Shown in pieces: positions 30,121 to 36,484 of a stretch of DNA of 36,484 bases; position 1 is the stretch's first letter, and each line of letters starts with the position of its first letter. The DNA comes from Egicoccus sp. AB-alg2 (lineage in GTDB: Bacteria > Actinomycetota > Nitriliruptoria > Nitriliruptorales > Nitriliruptoraceae). The notes below the pieces were generated by a model, which was not told the origin of the DNA, ran no database searches, and saw only the letters and a list, made by a program, of their open reading frames with translations. The DNA lies in NCBI RefSeq assembly GCF_041821065.1, contig NZ_JBGUAX010000018.1:1-36484 (forward strand), given 5' to 3'. Both the position numbers and the translations under genes were made by a program.

Positions 30121-30909
30121 CTATAGCCTCGGCATGAGGTGTTGGATCGCCTTCTCCGTGGCGTCGAGGAGGCGCTCGAGCAGGGGGCCGACGGGCGCGG
30201 CAGGAGCCGGCGTGTCGAGTCCAAATACGATGTCGAATCGCACATCGTGGTCTGTCCTGAAGTGAGAGTCGGCAGGCTGTTTGCGCGCTTCGGCTAGCAC
30301 GCGAAAAACCACTGCTTCGTCAAGCACCGGAACCTCGATGTTCTTGGGCTGCAGGACGATCGGATCCATCGTGATGGGGCTGTCACCCTCCTCGAACCCT
30401 CTGAAGGTCATCCGAAGGCCGATGCCTGTACTGGCTGACCCAACCACAAGCAGCAGCCGGTGCTTGTCCACGATGTTGAGCCGGTGGAGCAGCCAAAGGT
30501 CCTCGTTGCCGTCCCGCCAGGGACTAAGGCCACGAACCATCTGTCTGGCCTCCGGGGCGCCCCTCAGAGCTTTGCGTGCGCGGTCGCCGAAGCTTCGCTC
30601 TTTATCGGTGATGGGGAAGCAAGTCCACTCGTCGGGCTGACCTTCTTCGGCGACGAGTGCCCAGGCGACATGGTCCAAGGCGCTGCGAAGGTTGTGCACG
30701 ATGTCACCCGCGAGGGCGCTCCACTCCAAGGGTGGTTCGGCCGACACTCGGACGCGTGTCACAAGATCCCCGTTGGGTGCCTCCGCGGCTTCAAGGGTGT
30801 ACGGCCTCTCACGGAAGAAGCCGTTCATGGCCTCGCGAAGCTCTGAAAGCAGGAAATGGGCCCTCTGCAGCTTCACCGTGAAGCCCGGTTGGGGCGTAGA
30901 GCCGTCCAT
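30121..30909 (-). CDS. HEPN-like cargo protein
   Basis: 262 residues from MDGSTPQPGFTVKLQRAHFL. The helix GDIVHNLRSALDHVAWALV carries R75-x4-H80, the catalytic motif of HEPN ribonucleases, and LHRLNIVDKHRLLLVV (141-156) is a second conserved-looking block. The C-terminal half is beta-rich, with a final helix (LLERLLDATEKAIQHLM). Codons are less G/C-biased than those of the flanking late genes, suggesting a separate origin. TATCGT six bases before the ATG could be its own -10. HEPN enzymes often act in abortive defence; that role is inferred. Confidence 0.65.
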   Translation of the reverse strand: MDGSTPQPGFTVKLQRAHFLLSELREAMNGFFRERPYTLEAAEAPNGDLVTRVRVSAEPPLEWSALAGDIVHNLRSALDHVAWALVAEEGQPDEWTCFPITDKERSFGDRARKALRGAPEARQMVRGLSPWRDGNEDLWLLHRLNIVDKHRLLLVVGSASTGIGLRMTFRGFEEGDSPITMDPIVLQPKNIEVPVLDEAVVFRVLAEARKQPADSHFRTDHDVRFDIVFGLDTPAPAAPVGPLLERLLDATEKAIQHLMPRL

Positions 30910-30924
30910 CCTCGGACGATAGTC

Positions 30925-30946
30925 GGGTCACAGGCGGGTCGAGACT
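30925..30946 (+). promoter_or_regulatory. Late-type bipartite motif copy 3
   Basis: GGGTCAC (30925-30931), nine bases, GAGACT (30941-30946), then six bases to the ATG at 30953: a leaderless layout. It lies in the 43-base gap between the divergent HEPN-like gene and the portal unit and heads the portal operon. Confidence 0.62.
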
Positions 30947-30952
30947 CGTCCC

Positions 30953-31138
30953 ATGACCACCACCCGCGCGCTCCGCCGCCTCGCCATTGAAGCGCTGGCC
31001 GGCAAGACCCTCGTCCAGGCCGGCCTCGCCGCGCCACCGCCACGGTTCCGCCCCGTCGCCGATCCGGTCGTGGAGCTGACCGCCGACGGGTGGCTGGCGT
31101 CCGGGCGTGACGCCGAAGACGACGGGCTGGTTCGCTGA
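30953..31138 (+). CDS. Small protein before the portal gene, 61 aa
   Basis: Starts MTTTRALRRLAIEALAGKTL, ATG six bases after the GAGACT box with no RBS. A helical head and a proline-rich middle (AAPPPRFRPVADP). Its stop overlaps the portal ATG, so it is coupled to the portal gene and may act as a leader peptide gene. The family is unknown. Confidence 0.6.
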   Translation: MTTTRALRRLAIEALAGKTLVQAGLAAPPPRFRPVADPVVELTADGWLASGRDAEDDGLVR

Positions 31139-32700
31139 TGCCGCTTCCCGAAGACCCCAAGGCCCCGTGGCCCCCCAAGGCAATGAAGCCCATCCTGCGT
31201 GACATGCAGGAAGCCGACGCCTGGTTCTCAGGTGACGTTGATCGGCTCCGCAACTTCTACGGCACCACCGGGACCGGCACGTCCTCCCACCTCCCCGGCT
31301 TCGCCGGAGGTGCACCCGGCAAGGTCCGGTTCTGGCCACGCCGTGCTGCCGACCGGGCCCCCAACCGCACCCAAATCCATGTCCCCATTGCCGCAGACAT
31401 CGCGTCCACCTCCGCTGATCTGCTGTTCTCCGAGCAGCTCCGGTTTCCGATCCCTGGCGCTGCGGACGGCGGCAACCGTGCCGCGTCCGTGACGCAGGAC
31501 CGCCTCGACGTCCTCGTCGACGAAGGCGGGATCCTCACCTCACTGATCGAAGCTGCCGAGGTCTGCTCGGCCCTCGGCGGCGTCTACATCCGGGCCGTGT
31601 GGGACGACCGCGACCGGCTCCCGATGCCCACGTTGACCGTCGTCCATGCCGATGCTGCGTTCCCTGAGTGGCGGTGGGGCCGCCTCTCCACCGTGACGTT
31701 CTGGACCGTCCTCCTCGACGAAAACGGCAAGGTATGGCGGCACCTCGAACGTCACGAACCTGGTGTCATCCTCCACGGCCTCTACGTCGGCGAACGTGAC
31801 ACCCTCGGCAAGCGCGAGGCCATGTCCGCGCATCCGCACACCGAGGCGCTCCTGGACGGCGACGACCGCACCTACGACGAGTCGACGAAGATCCTCACCG
31901 TCGAGCTGCCCGACTCGCTCCGCAACGAGCTGACCGTCCGTTACGTCCCCAACGTCCGCCCGAACCGCCGTCACCGGCACACGCTGCACGGCCGGTCCGA
32001 CTACGACGGCACCTACAGCCTGATGGACGCCCTCGACGAGACGTGGTCGTCGTGGATGCGTGACCTCCGGCTCGGTCAGGCCCGTGTGGTCGTGTCCCAG
32101 GACGCGCTGACCCCGAAGGGCCGCGGCAAAGGGGCCACGCTCGACATCGACCAAGAGGTCTTCACCGGCCTCGACATGGAACCCACCGTCGACGGCAAGC
32201 CGATGATCGAGCAGATCCAGTTCGCCATCCGCACCAAAGACCACGCCGACACCGCGTTCGCGCTCGTCGAACGGATCGTCTCGACCGCCGGCTACTCGCC
32301 CCAGTCCTTCGGGCTACACATCGAAGGCAGAGCCGAGTCCGGGTCGGCCCTACGCATCCGTGAGGGAAAGACGCTCAGGACCGGCGGCCGCAAGCAACGC
32401 TACTGGACCCCCGAGACCGTGGACCTGCTCGAGGTGCTCCTGGTGCTGGACCGTGACGTGTACGGCTCGCCGGTAGAGCCGGACCGTCCCGCGATCCGGT
32501 GGGGCGACTCGCTGGTCGATGATCCGCAGGAGCAGGCGACCACGGTCGAGATGCTGCGCCGCGCTCAGGCAGCGTCGATCCGGACGCGGGTGCAGATGGT
32601 GCAGCCGGAGCTCGAGGGGCAGGCGCTCGAGGACGAGGTGGCCCGCATCCAGGCGGAAGAGGGCGTGACAGTGACGGACCCGACCGGGTTTGGTGACTGA
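31138..32700 (+). CDS. Portal protein
   Basis: 520 residues. Starts MPLPEDPKAPWPPKAMKPIL; contains DIASTSADLLFSEQLRFPIP, the typical portal segment where the wing begins, a long beta/alpha body, the stem-like stretch TKDHADTAFALVERIVSTAG YSPQSFGL, and late SALRIREGKTLRTGGRKQRY WTPE. It matches actinophage SPP1-type portals in size and in these segments. It forms the ring at the capsid vertex to which terminase and connector bind. Overlaps the small gene upstream. Confidence 0.9.
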   Translation: MPLPEDPKAPWPPKAMKPILRDMQEADAWFSGDVDRLRNFYGTTGTGTSSHLPGFAGGAPGKVRFWPRRAADRAPNRTQIHVPIAADIASTSADLLFSEQLRFPIPGAADGGNRAASVTQDRLDVLVDEGGILTSLIEAAEVCSALGGVYIRAVWDDRDRLPMPTLTVVHADAAFPEWRWGRLSTVTFWTVLLDENGKVWRHLERHEPGVILHGLYVGERDTLGKREAMSAHPHTEALLDGDDRTYDESTKILTVELPDSLRNELTVRYVPNVRPNRRHRHTLHGRSDYDGTYSLMDALDETWSSWMRDLRLGQARVVVSQDALTPKGRGKGATLDIDQEVFTGLDMEPTVDGKPMIEQIQFAIRTKDHADTAFALVERIVSTAGYSPQSFGLHIEGRAESGSALRIREGKTLRTGGRKQRYWTPETVDLLEVLLVLDRDVYGSPVEPDRPAIRWGDSLVDDPQEQATTVEMLRRAQAASIRTRVQMVQPELEGQALEDEVARIQAEEGVTVTDPTGFGD

Positions 32701-32869
32701 CGTGGATGCCGAGAGCCACCGTCGCCGGTACGTCACCAACATGGGCCAGATGTTCGCCGGCGTCCACCGGTGCGCCCGGCCCGGCGCGCCGGTCTGCCAA
32801 GCGTGTTGGGCGCGTGCTGGGATGACGTACGACCAGCTCCGTGCACGGGCACCTGTGGGTGCCGCCTGA
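32693..32869 (+). CDS. Small Cys-rich protein after the portal, 58 aa
   Basis: GTG overlapping the portal stop (GTGACTGA); a second GTG at 32702 is in frame. The product holds HRCARPGAPVCQACWARAGM, with three or four ligands for a zinc site. No RBS is seen, so coupling to the portal gene is likely. Small proteins of this kind sit after actinophage portal genes; the role is unknown. Confidence 0.55.
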   Translation: MTDVDAESHRRRYVTNMGQMFAGVHRCARPGAPVCQACWARAGMTYDQLRARAPVGAA

Positions 32870-32901
32870 TGTGCCCGTCGCGGCGGGCGTAGGGTCTCAG
32901 C

Positions 32902-34014
32902 ATGCCGATCTCGCCGCACATGGCCGAAGACCTCGCCAAGGGCGTCGCCGACATCATGGTCCGCGCCGAGGTCACGATGCTCGAGCAGGTCGCCCGCCGG
33001 GTCGAGCGTGGTATCGATCAGCCGGGATGGGCGGAGTCGAAGCTGACCGAGATCCAGCAGCTACGCGCCGAGGTGGAGGCCGAGGTGGCCCGCGCCCTCG
33101 GTGAAGCTCGAGAGGCGACCGAGGAGGCGGTCCGACACGCCTACAACCGTGGTGTCGCGACCGCTGGGTCTGATCTCGAAGCGATCGGCGTGTCCCGCGA
33201 ACTGGCGTACGGCCGGGTCGACATGGCCAAGGTCCGCGCCCTTGTGGCCGAGACGGTCGGCCTGGTCGAGCAGACCCGTACACGCATCCTCCGTGCGGTC
33301 CCTGACGTCTACCGGGACGTGATCGCCAACGCCTCCGGTGACGTGCTGGCCGGCACGGTGACCCGCCGGCAGGCCGCGCAACGGACGTTGTCGGACTTCG
33401 CCCGCCGTGGCGTCACCGGATTCCAGGACCGCGCTGGCCGATCGTGGGATCTCCCGTCCTACACGGAGATGGCCGTGCGCACCGGCACCGGTAGGGCGGT
33501 GGTCCAGGGGCACGTCGACCGGCTGGTCGAGCTCGGCCAGGACCTGGTGATCGTCTCGGACGCTCCGCAGGAATGCGTCTTGTGCCGGCCGTGGGAAGGC
33601 CGGGTGCTGAGCTTGACCGGGCAGACACGCGGGGCGGTGCGGGCGGAGAACCTGCGTGGTGACGGGACCGTGTCGGTGACCGTGAACGGGACGTTGGACG
33701 AGGCCCGCGGCGAGGGGCTGCAGCATCCGAACTGCCGGCACACGATCGCGCTGTATCAGCCGGGCGTTACCCGGCCTATGAGCCAGCGCGACACGGCGGA
33801 TCCGCAGGGCGACCAGGACAGGCAGGAGCTACGGCGTCTGGAGCGTGGGGTGCGGGAGTGGCGACGTCGTGAGGCCGTCGCGATCACCGATGATGAGCGC
33901 AGGCTGGCGCGGGACAAGGTGGGCGAGTGGGAGGCACGCCGGAAGGCGCAGGTCGCCAGGGTGCCAGCGTCTCTGTCGTACTCGGGAGGGCGGGCAAGGC
34001 TCGGAGCCCGTTAG
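32902..34014 (+). CDS. Minor capsid protein 2 (MuF-like)
   Basis: 370 residues. The N-terminal half is helical (VARRVERGIDQPGWAESKLT; EAEVARALGEAREATEEAVR). The C-terminal part shows the minor capsid 2 signature: YTEMAVRTGTGRAVVQGHVD, then DAPQECVLCRPWEGRVLSLTG with CxxC, and GLQHPNCRHTIALYQPG. It goes into the head with the portal and may be ejected with DNA. Its stop lies directly against the stop of a minus-strand gene. Confidence 0.87.
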   Translation: MPISPHMAEDLAKGVADIMVRAEVTMLEQVARRVERGIDQPGWAESKLTEIQQLRAEVEAEVARALGEAREATEEAVRHAYNRGVATAGSDLEAIGVSRELAYGRVDMAKVRALVAETVGLVEQTRTRILRAVPDVYRDVIANASGDVLAGTVTRRQAAQRTLSDFARRGVTGFQDRAGRSWDLPSYTEMAVRTGTGRAVVQGHVDRLVELGQDLVIVSDAPQECVLCRPWEGRVLSLTGQTRGAVRAENLRGDGTVSVTVNGTLDEARGEGLQHPNCRHTIALYQPGVTRPMSQRDTADPQGDQDRQELRRLERGVREWRRREAVAITDDERRLARDKVGEWEARRKAQVARVPASLSYSGGRARLGAR

Positions 34015-34413
34015 CTACTTGGCGTCCTTCAGAGCCAGCGCGTCGCGGATGAGTGGACCGATGTTCACGCGAAGCTTCTGCGGCTCGTAGTCATCGTCCG
34101 GTGACAACTTCCGATGCGCCTCTTCGATCTCGCGGTTGAGTTGATCGTTGAACCGCCAGATCGGTTCGATCTCGGCATAGCCCGCGGTCGACGCCATGCC
34201 GTTCAGCGCGTACTCGTCGCCATCGGGCGTTCGGAAGATCGCTCGACCGGCCGGCTCGTACCGCAGCCAGCCCCCCTCGATGGTGAGCGGCCAGCTGTCG
34301 CCGTAGTCGTCTCGGGACACGGCCCGCATCCTCGGCGACACGATCTCCTGGAACTTCCCCTTCAGGGTGGACGCCTCCCGCATCTCGCGGAGGGCGTCGT
34401 CTGTGGCGCCCAT
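34015..34413 (-). CDS. Unknown minus-strand cargo protein, 132 aa
   Basis: Starts MGATDDALREMREASTLKGK with AAAGGAG seven bases upstream; an ATG at 34437 is a weaker choice. A soluble alpha/beta protein (YGDSWPLTIEGGWLRYEPAG) with an acidic C-terminus (HRKLSPDDDYEPQKLR). It is inserted between the minor capsid and scaffold genes, against their direction, with TACCGT (minus strand) as a possible -10. No family is recognised; placement suggests lysogenic cargo. Confidence 0.68.
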   Translation of the reverse strand: MGATDDALREMREASTLKGKFQEIVSPRMRAVSRDDYGDSWPLTIEGGWLRYEPAGRAIFRTPDGDEYALNGMASTAGYAEIEPIWRFNDQLNREIEEAHRKLSPDDDYEPQKLRVNIGPLIRDALALKDAK

Positions 34414-34474
34414 GTGGCGCTCCTTTCGCACGTGCATCGACGGTAGCGACCGGTTGTGACATCGAGCCGTAGCC

Positions 34475-34496
34475 GGGTCACAGTGGGGCGCAGGCT
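34475..34496 (+). promoter_or_regulatory. Late-type bipartite motif copy 4 (degenerate second box)
   Basis: GGGTCAC (34475-34481), nine bases, CAGGCT (34491-34496), the poorest second box of the five. It stands 36 bases before the scaffold GTG, whose RBS follows, and just upstream (divergent) of the minus-strand cargo gene. Confidence 0.5.
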
Positions 34497-34532
34497 GGGC
34501 GCACCGTCTACGTGCGAACCAGGAGCTGCACC

Positions 34533-35258
34533 GTGCGACACCTCACCTCTGGCCGTCCTGGCCACCGCCAGCCCATCACCATCACCGACCCCGACACCGG
34601 CCGCAGCTACTTCGTCCCCCAGGGCGGCGACGAGGACGACGGCGACGAAGATGGTGACGACGAAGGCGACGGCTCCGAGGAAGGCGACGGTGAGGAGTCC
34701 GAGGAGGAGGGCTCCGGCGAGGGTGAGGGCGAGAAGACGTTCACTCAGGCCGACCTCGACAAGGCCATCGACGCCCGCATCGCCCGCGAACGCAAGCGCC
34801 ACGAACGCGAACTTCGGCAGGCCAAGCGCCAGGCCGGCAAGCAGACCGACAACGACGGCAGCGACGACGCCGACAAGAAGGTCACGGCCGCCACTGCTCG
34901 CGCGGTGAAGGCCGAAGCTCGCGCCGCCGCGATCGCCGCCGGAGTCTCCAAGGACCGCGCCGCCCGGTTCGTCGGGCTCGCCGACCTCGATGACATCGAC
35001 AGCCTGCTCACCGATGACGGCGACGTCGACACGGACGCGATCGAGGCCCTGGTCGACGACACCCTCGAGGAGTGGCCCGAGTTCAAGCCCGCGGAGGGCA
35101 AGGGCAAGACGGGTGCGTCCGGATCGGACGGCCACCGTGGTGAGGACAAGCAGACCAAGGTCTGGACCCGGGCGGAGATCGCCGAGCTGGACGACGTCGA
35201 GTACGAGAAGAACCGTGAGGAGATTCAGCGGCAGATCCGCAAGGGCCTCGTGAAGTAG
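34533..35258 (+). CDS. Scaffolding protein
   Basis: 241 residues from GTG 34533, with AGGAG eight bases upstream (GTG 34512 is the longer alternative). After a short head it has a very acidic run (~25-60), a coiled basic helix (KAIDARIARERKRHERELRQ), an alanine-rich helical middle, and a basic C-terminus (EIQRQIRKGLVK) of the kind that grips the capsid protein. It shapes the procapsid and leaves before DNA enters. No separate protease gene is seen in the window. Confidence 0.85.
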   Translation: MRHLTSGRPGHRQPITITDPDTGRSYFVPQGGDEDDGDEDGDDEGDGSEEGDGEESEEEGSGEGEGEKTFTQADLDKAIDARIARERKRHERELRQAKRQAGKQTDNDGSDDADKKVTAATARAVKAEARAAAIAAGVSKDRAARFVGLADLDDIDSLLTDDGDVDTDAIEALVDDTLEEWPEFKPAEGKGKTGASGSDGHRGEDKQTKVWTRAEIAELDDVEYEKNREEIQRQIRKGLVK

Positions 35259-35260
35259 CC

Positions 35261-35282
35261 GGGTCACAGCCCGGCCGACACT
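35261..35282 (+). promoter_or_regulatory. Late-type bipartite motif copy 5
   Basis: GGGTCAC (35261-35267), nine bases, GACACT (35277-35282), two bases after the scaffold stop. The tRNA 5' end is six bases beyond the second box, so the spacing equals that seen before two ATG starts. This is the strongest hint that the motif fixes a transcription start. Confidence 0.62.
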
Positions 35283-35288
35283 GGCCAC

Positions 35289-35360
35289 AGCAGGGAGGCG
35301 CGGAGCCAACCGGGGCTCATAACCCCGGCCCTGCGGGTTCAACTCCCGCCCCTGCAACCA
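35289..35360 (+). tRNA. tRNA-Met(CAT), initiator-like, with reduced D-arm
   Basis: Acceptor AGCAGGG pairs with CCCTGCA except for an A1-A72 mismatch; the discriminator is A and CCA is encoded (35358-35360). The anticodon stem CGGGG/CCCCG holds the loop CTCATAA (anticodon CAT at 35318-35320), and the T-arm GCGGG-TTCAACT-CCCGC is perfect. A weak 1-72 pair and three G-C pairs next to the loop are initiator hallmarks. The D-region is only ~13-15 bases (possible GGC/GCC stem), so function is uncertain. The ~105 bases from here to the capsid gene hold only that gene's RBS. Confidence 0.75.
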
Positions 35361-35465
35361 CGCTGACACCGAGCGCATCGGTGGGCGCCGACGGGCGAAA
35401 ACCGGGGTCCACGCCAGGACGGGAAACACGGCGACCGACACCCGAACCGTCCAGGAGAGCCCACC

Positions 35466-36484
35466 GTGCTCGCACTTCTCGCGCTCATCCTCGGGGCCAT
35501 CACCGCACTGCTCGGTGGGTTCCCGACCATCGCCGCCGCACTCGCCTTCGCCGCGGTCGCACTCATGCCCGCCCCCATCAAGGGCGTCCGCTCCCGCTTC
35601 GACCTCGCCGCCCAGACCGGCGACATCTCGAGCTTCGTGCCCGAGTTCTGGATCCGGGAGCTGCTCCGCAAGCTCCGGCACGCCCACATCTTCGGGCAGC
35701 CCAACGTCGCCAACCGCAACTACCAGGGCACCATCTCGCAGGCCGGCGACACCGTGACCATCAACCAGGTCGGCGAGGTCACGATCAAGGACTACGAGCG
35801 GGACGACATCGACCCGCCCGAGGAACTGTCCACCGAAGCCCGCCAGCTCCTCATCGACCAGGAGAAGTACTTCAACTTCATGGTCGACGACGTCGACGCG
35901 GCCCAGGCTGCCGGGTCGGTGATGGACGGCGGTATGGAGTCCGCCGCGTTCCAGCTCCGTGACGTGGCCGACCGCCACCTCGCGAGCTTCCACGCCGACG
36001 CTGCCGCCGCCAACCGGATCGGCACCGACGTCGACCCGGTGTCGATCTCCGACCCTGCTCACGCCTACTTCTACCTCAACCGGCTTGCCCTCAAGCTCGA
36101 CAACGCGGGCGTGCCGTCCGAGGGCCGCTACGCGGTCCTGCCGACCTGGTTCGCGTCGCTCCTGTCCCTGGACAAGCGGTTCACCTCCGCCGGCGACTAC
36201 GGCGGCGGCAACAGCCCGCTGCTCAACGGCGAGGTCGGGCGTGCGGCCGGGTTCAACCTGCTGACGTCCCGCAACGCCCCGTCTGGCACCGACGGCGTGG
36301 ACACCGACAACGACAAGGTGATCGCTGGCCACCCGATGGCGCTGTCGTTTGCCGAGCAGATCAACAAGGTCGAGGCGTACCGGCCCGAACGCCGCTTCGG
36401 CGACGCGGTCAAGGGCCTCCATGTGTACGGCGCCAAGCTCGTCTACCCGGAGGCGTGGGCCGTCGGCTCGTTCGTCGACGGCGT
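35466..36484 (+). CDS. Major capsid protein (C-terminus cut by window end)
   Basis: 339 residues seen. The body is the HK97-fold coat family: SSFVPEFWIRELLRKLRHAH, GDTVTINQVGEVTIKDYERD and DIDPPEELSTEARQLLIDQE, then KYFNFMVDDVDAAQAAGSVM, and late VYGAKLVYPEAWAVG. The GTG at 35466 has AGGAGA seven bases upstream, so ~37 hydrophobic residues (VLALLALILGAITALLGGF ...) precede the usual start; ATG 35565 is an alternative without RBS. The reading frame does not close if position 36484 is joined to position 1. Confidence 0.9.
   Translation, partial: MLALLALILGAITALLGGFPTIAAALAFAAVALMPAPIKGVRSRFDLAAQTGDISSFVPEFWIRELLRKLRHAHIFGQPNVANRNYQGTISQAGDTVTINQVGEVTIKDYERDDIDPPEELSTEARQLLIDQEKYFNFMVDDVDAAQAAGSVMDGGMESAAFQLRDVADRHLASFHADAAAANRIGTDVDPVSISDPAHAYFYLNRLALKLDNAGVPSEGRYAVLPTWFASLLSLDKRFTSAGDYGGGNSPLLNGEVGRAAGFNLLTSRNAPSGTDGVDTDNDKVIAGHPMALSFAEQINKVEAYRPERRFGDAVKGLHVYGAKLVYPEAWAVGSFVDG

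Noticed and set aside
34362-36422. A 686-residue minus-strand ORF across scaffold and capsid
   Set aside because: Shadow frame with Val/Gly/Asp low-complexity runs antisense to the acidic scaffold; it also crosses the tRNA.

Overview
The window is almost a whole temperate siphophage genome, opened inside the major capsid gene. The left end starts just downstream of the capsid gene (head-tail joining genes) and the right end stops inside the capsid gene. The integrase sits mid-window with phage genes on both sides, so this is the circular or packaged form and not an integrated prophage. The host looks like a high-GC actinobacterium: strong G/C third-position use, many GTG starts with ATGA/GTGA overlaps, a WhiB-like regulator and a large serine integrase. 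Two proteins carry S-layer-homology (SLH) repeats, which fits wall-anchoring lineages such as Nitriliruptoria or Acidimicrobiia better than mycolate actinobacteria. That host guess is inference only.

Layout. 1-2131: head-tail connector genes. 2143-8436: tail tube, frameshifted tail assembly chaperones, tape measure, tail tip and fibre-like proteins, and a zincin-SLH protein. 8616-10522: a hairpin, a late-type regulatory motif, then a lysis cassette (membrane proteins, holin candidate, amidase endolysin). 10693-13695: cargo (a membrane protein with a possible GAF-like domain, a small basic protein, and a secreted MBL-SLH-HhH protein behind an inverted-repeat operator). 13688-17285, minus strand: zinc-binding protein, serine integrase, membrane-anchored repeat protein, ImmA-like protease and XRE repressor. 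17286-17560: divergent control region with repeated TGAYGCA boxes. 17561-26386: early genes (Cro-like protein, RecA-like ATPase, HNH, WhiB, ASCH, RusA, replication initiator with a probable internal origin, DnaC-like loader). 26431-27549: a strong consensus promoter, a long inverted repeat and a minus-strand DUF3800 cassette. 27954-36484: terminase, portal, minor capsid protein, scaffold, an initiator-like tRNA and the capsid gene, interrupted by minus-strand cargo genes.

The most unusual observations are these. (1) A bipartite motif, CGGGTCAC-N9-GANACT (one degenerate copy), occurs five times, each in a gap in front of a late transcription unit. In three cases it ends 6-7 bases before an ATG or the tRNA 5' end, so it looks like a phage late promoter giving leaderless starts. 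(2) Minus-strand cargo genes (DUF3800 plus a coiled coil, a HEPN-like protein, an unknown 132-aa protein) are slotted between late genes next to these motifs, and are candidate prophage-expressed defence genes. (3) A tRNA-Met(CAT) with initiator hallmarks but a shrunken D-arm stands directly behind one motif. (4) A secreted ComEC-like MBL, SLH and ComEA-like HhH fusion is carried as cargo. None of these functions is proven here.
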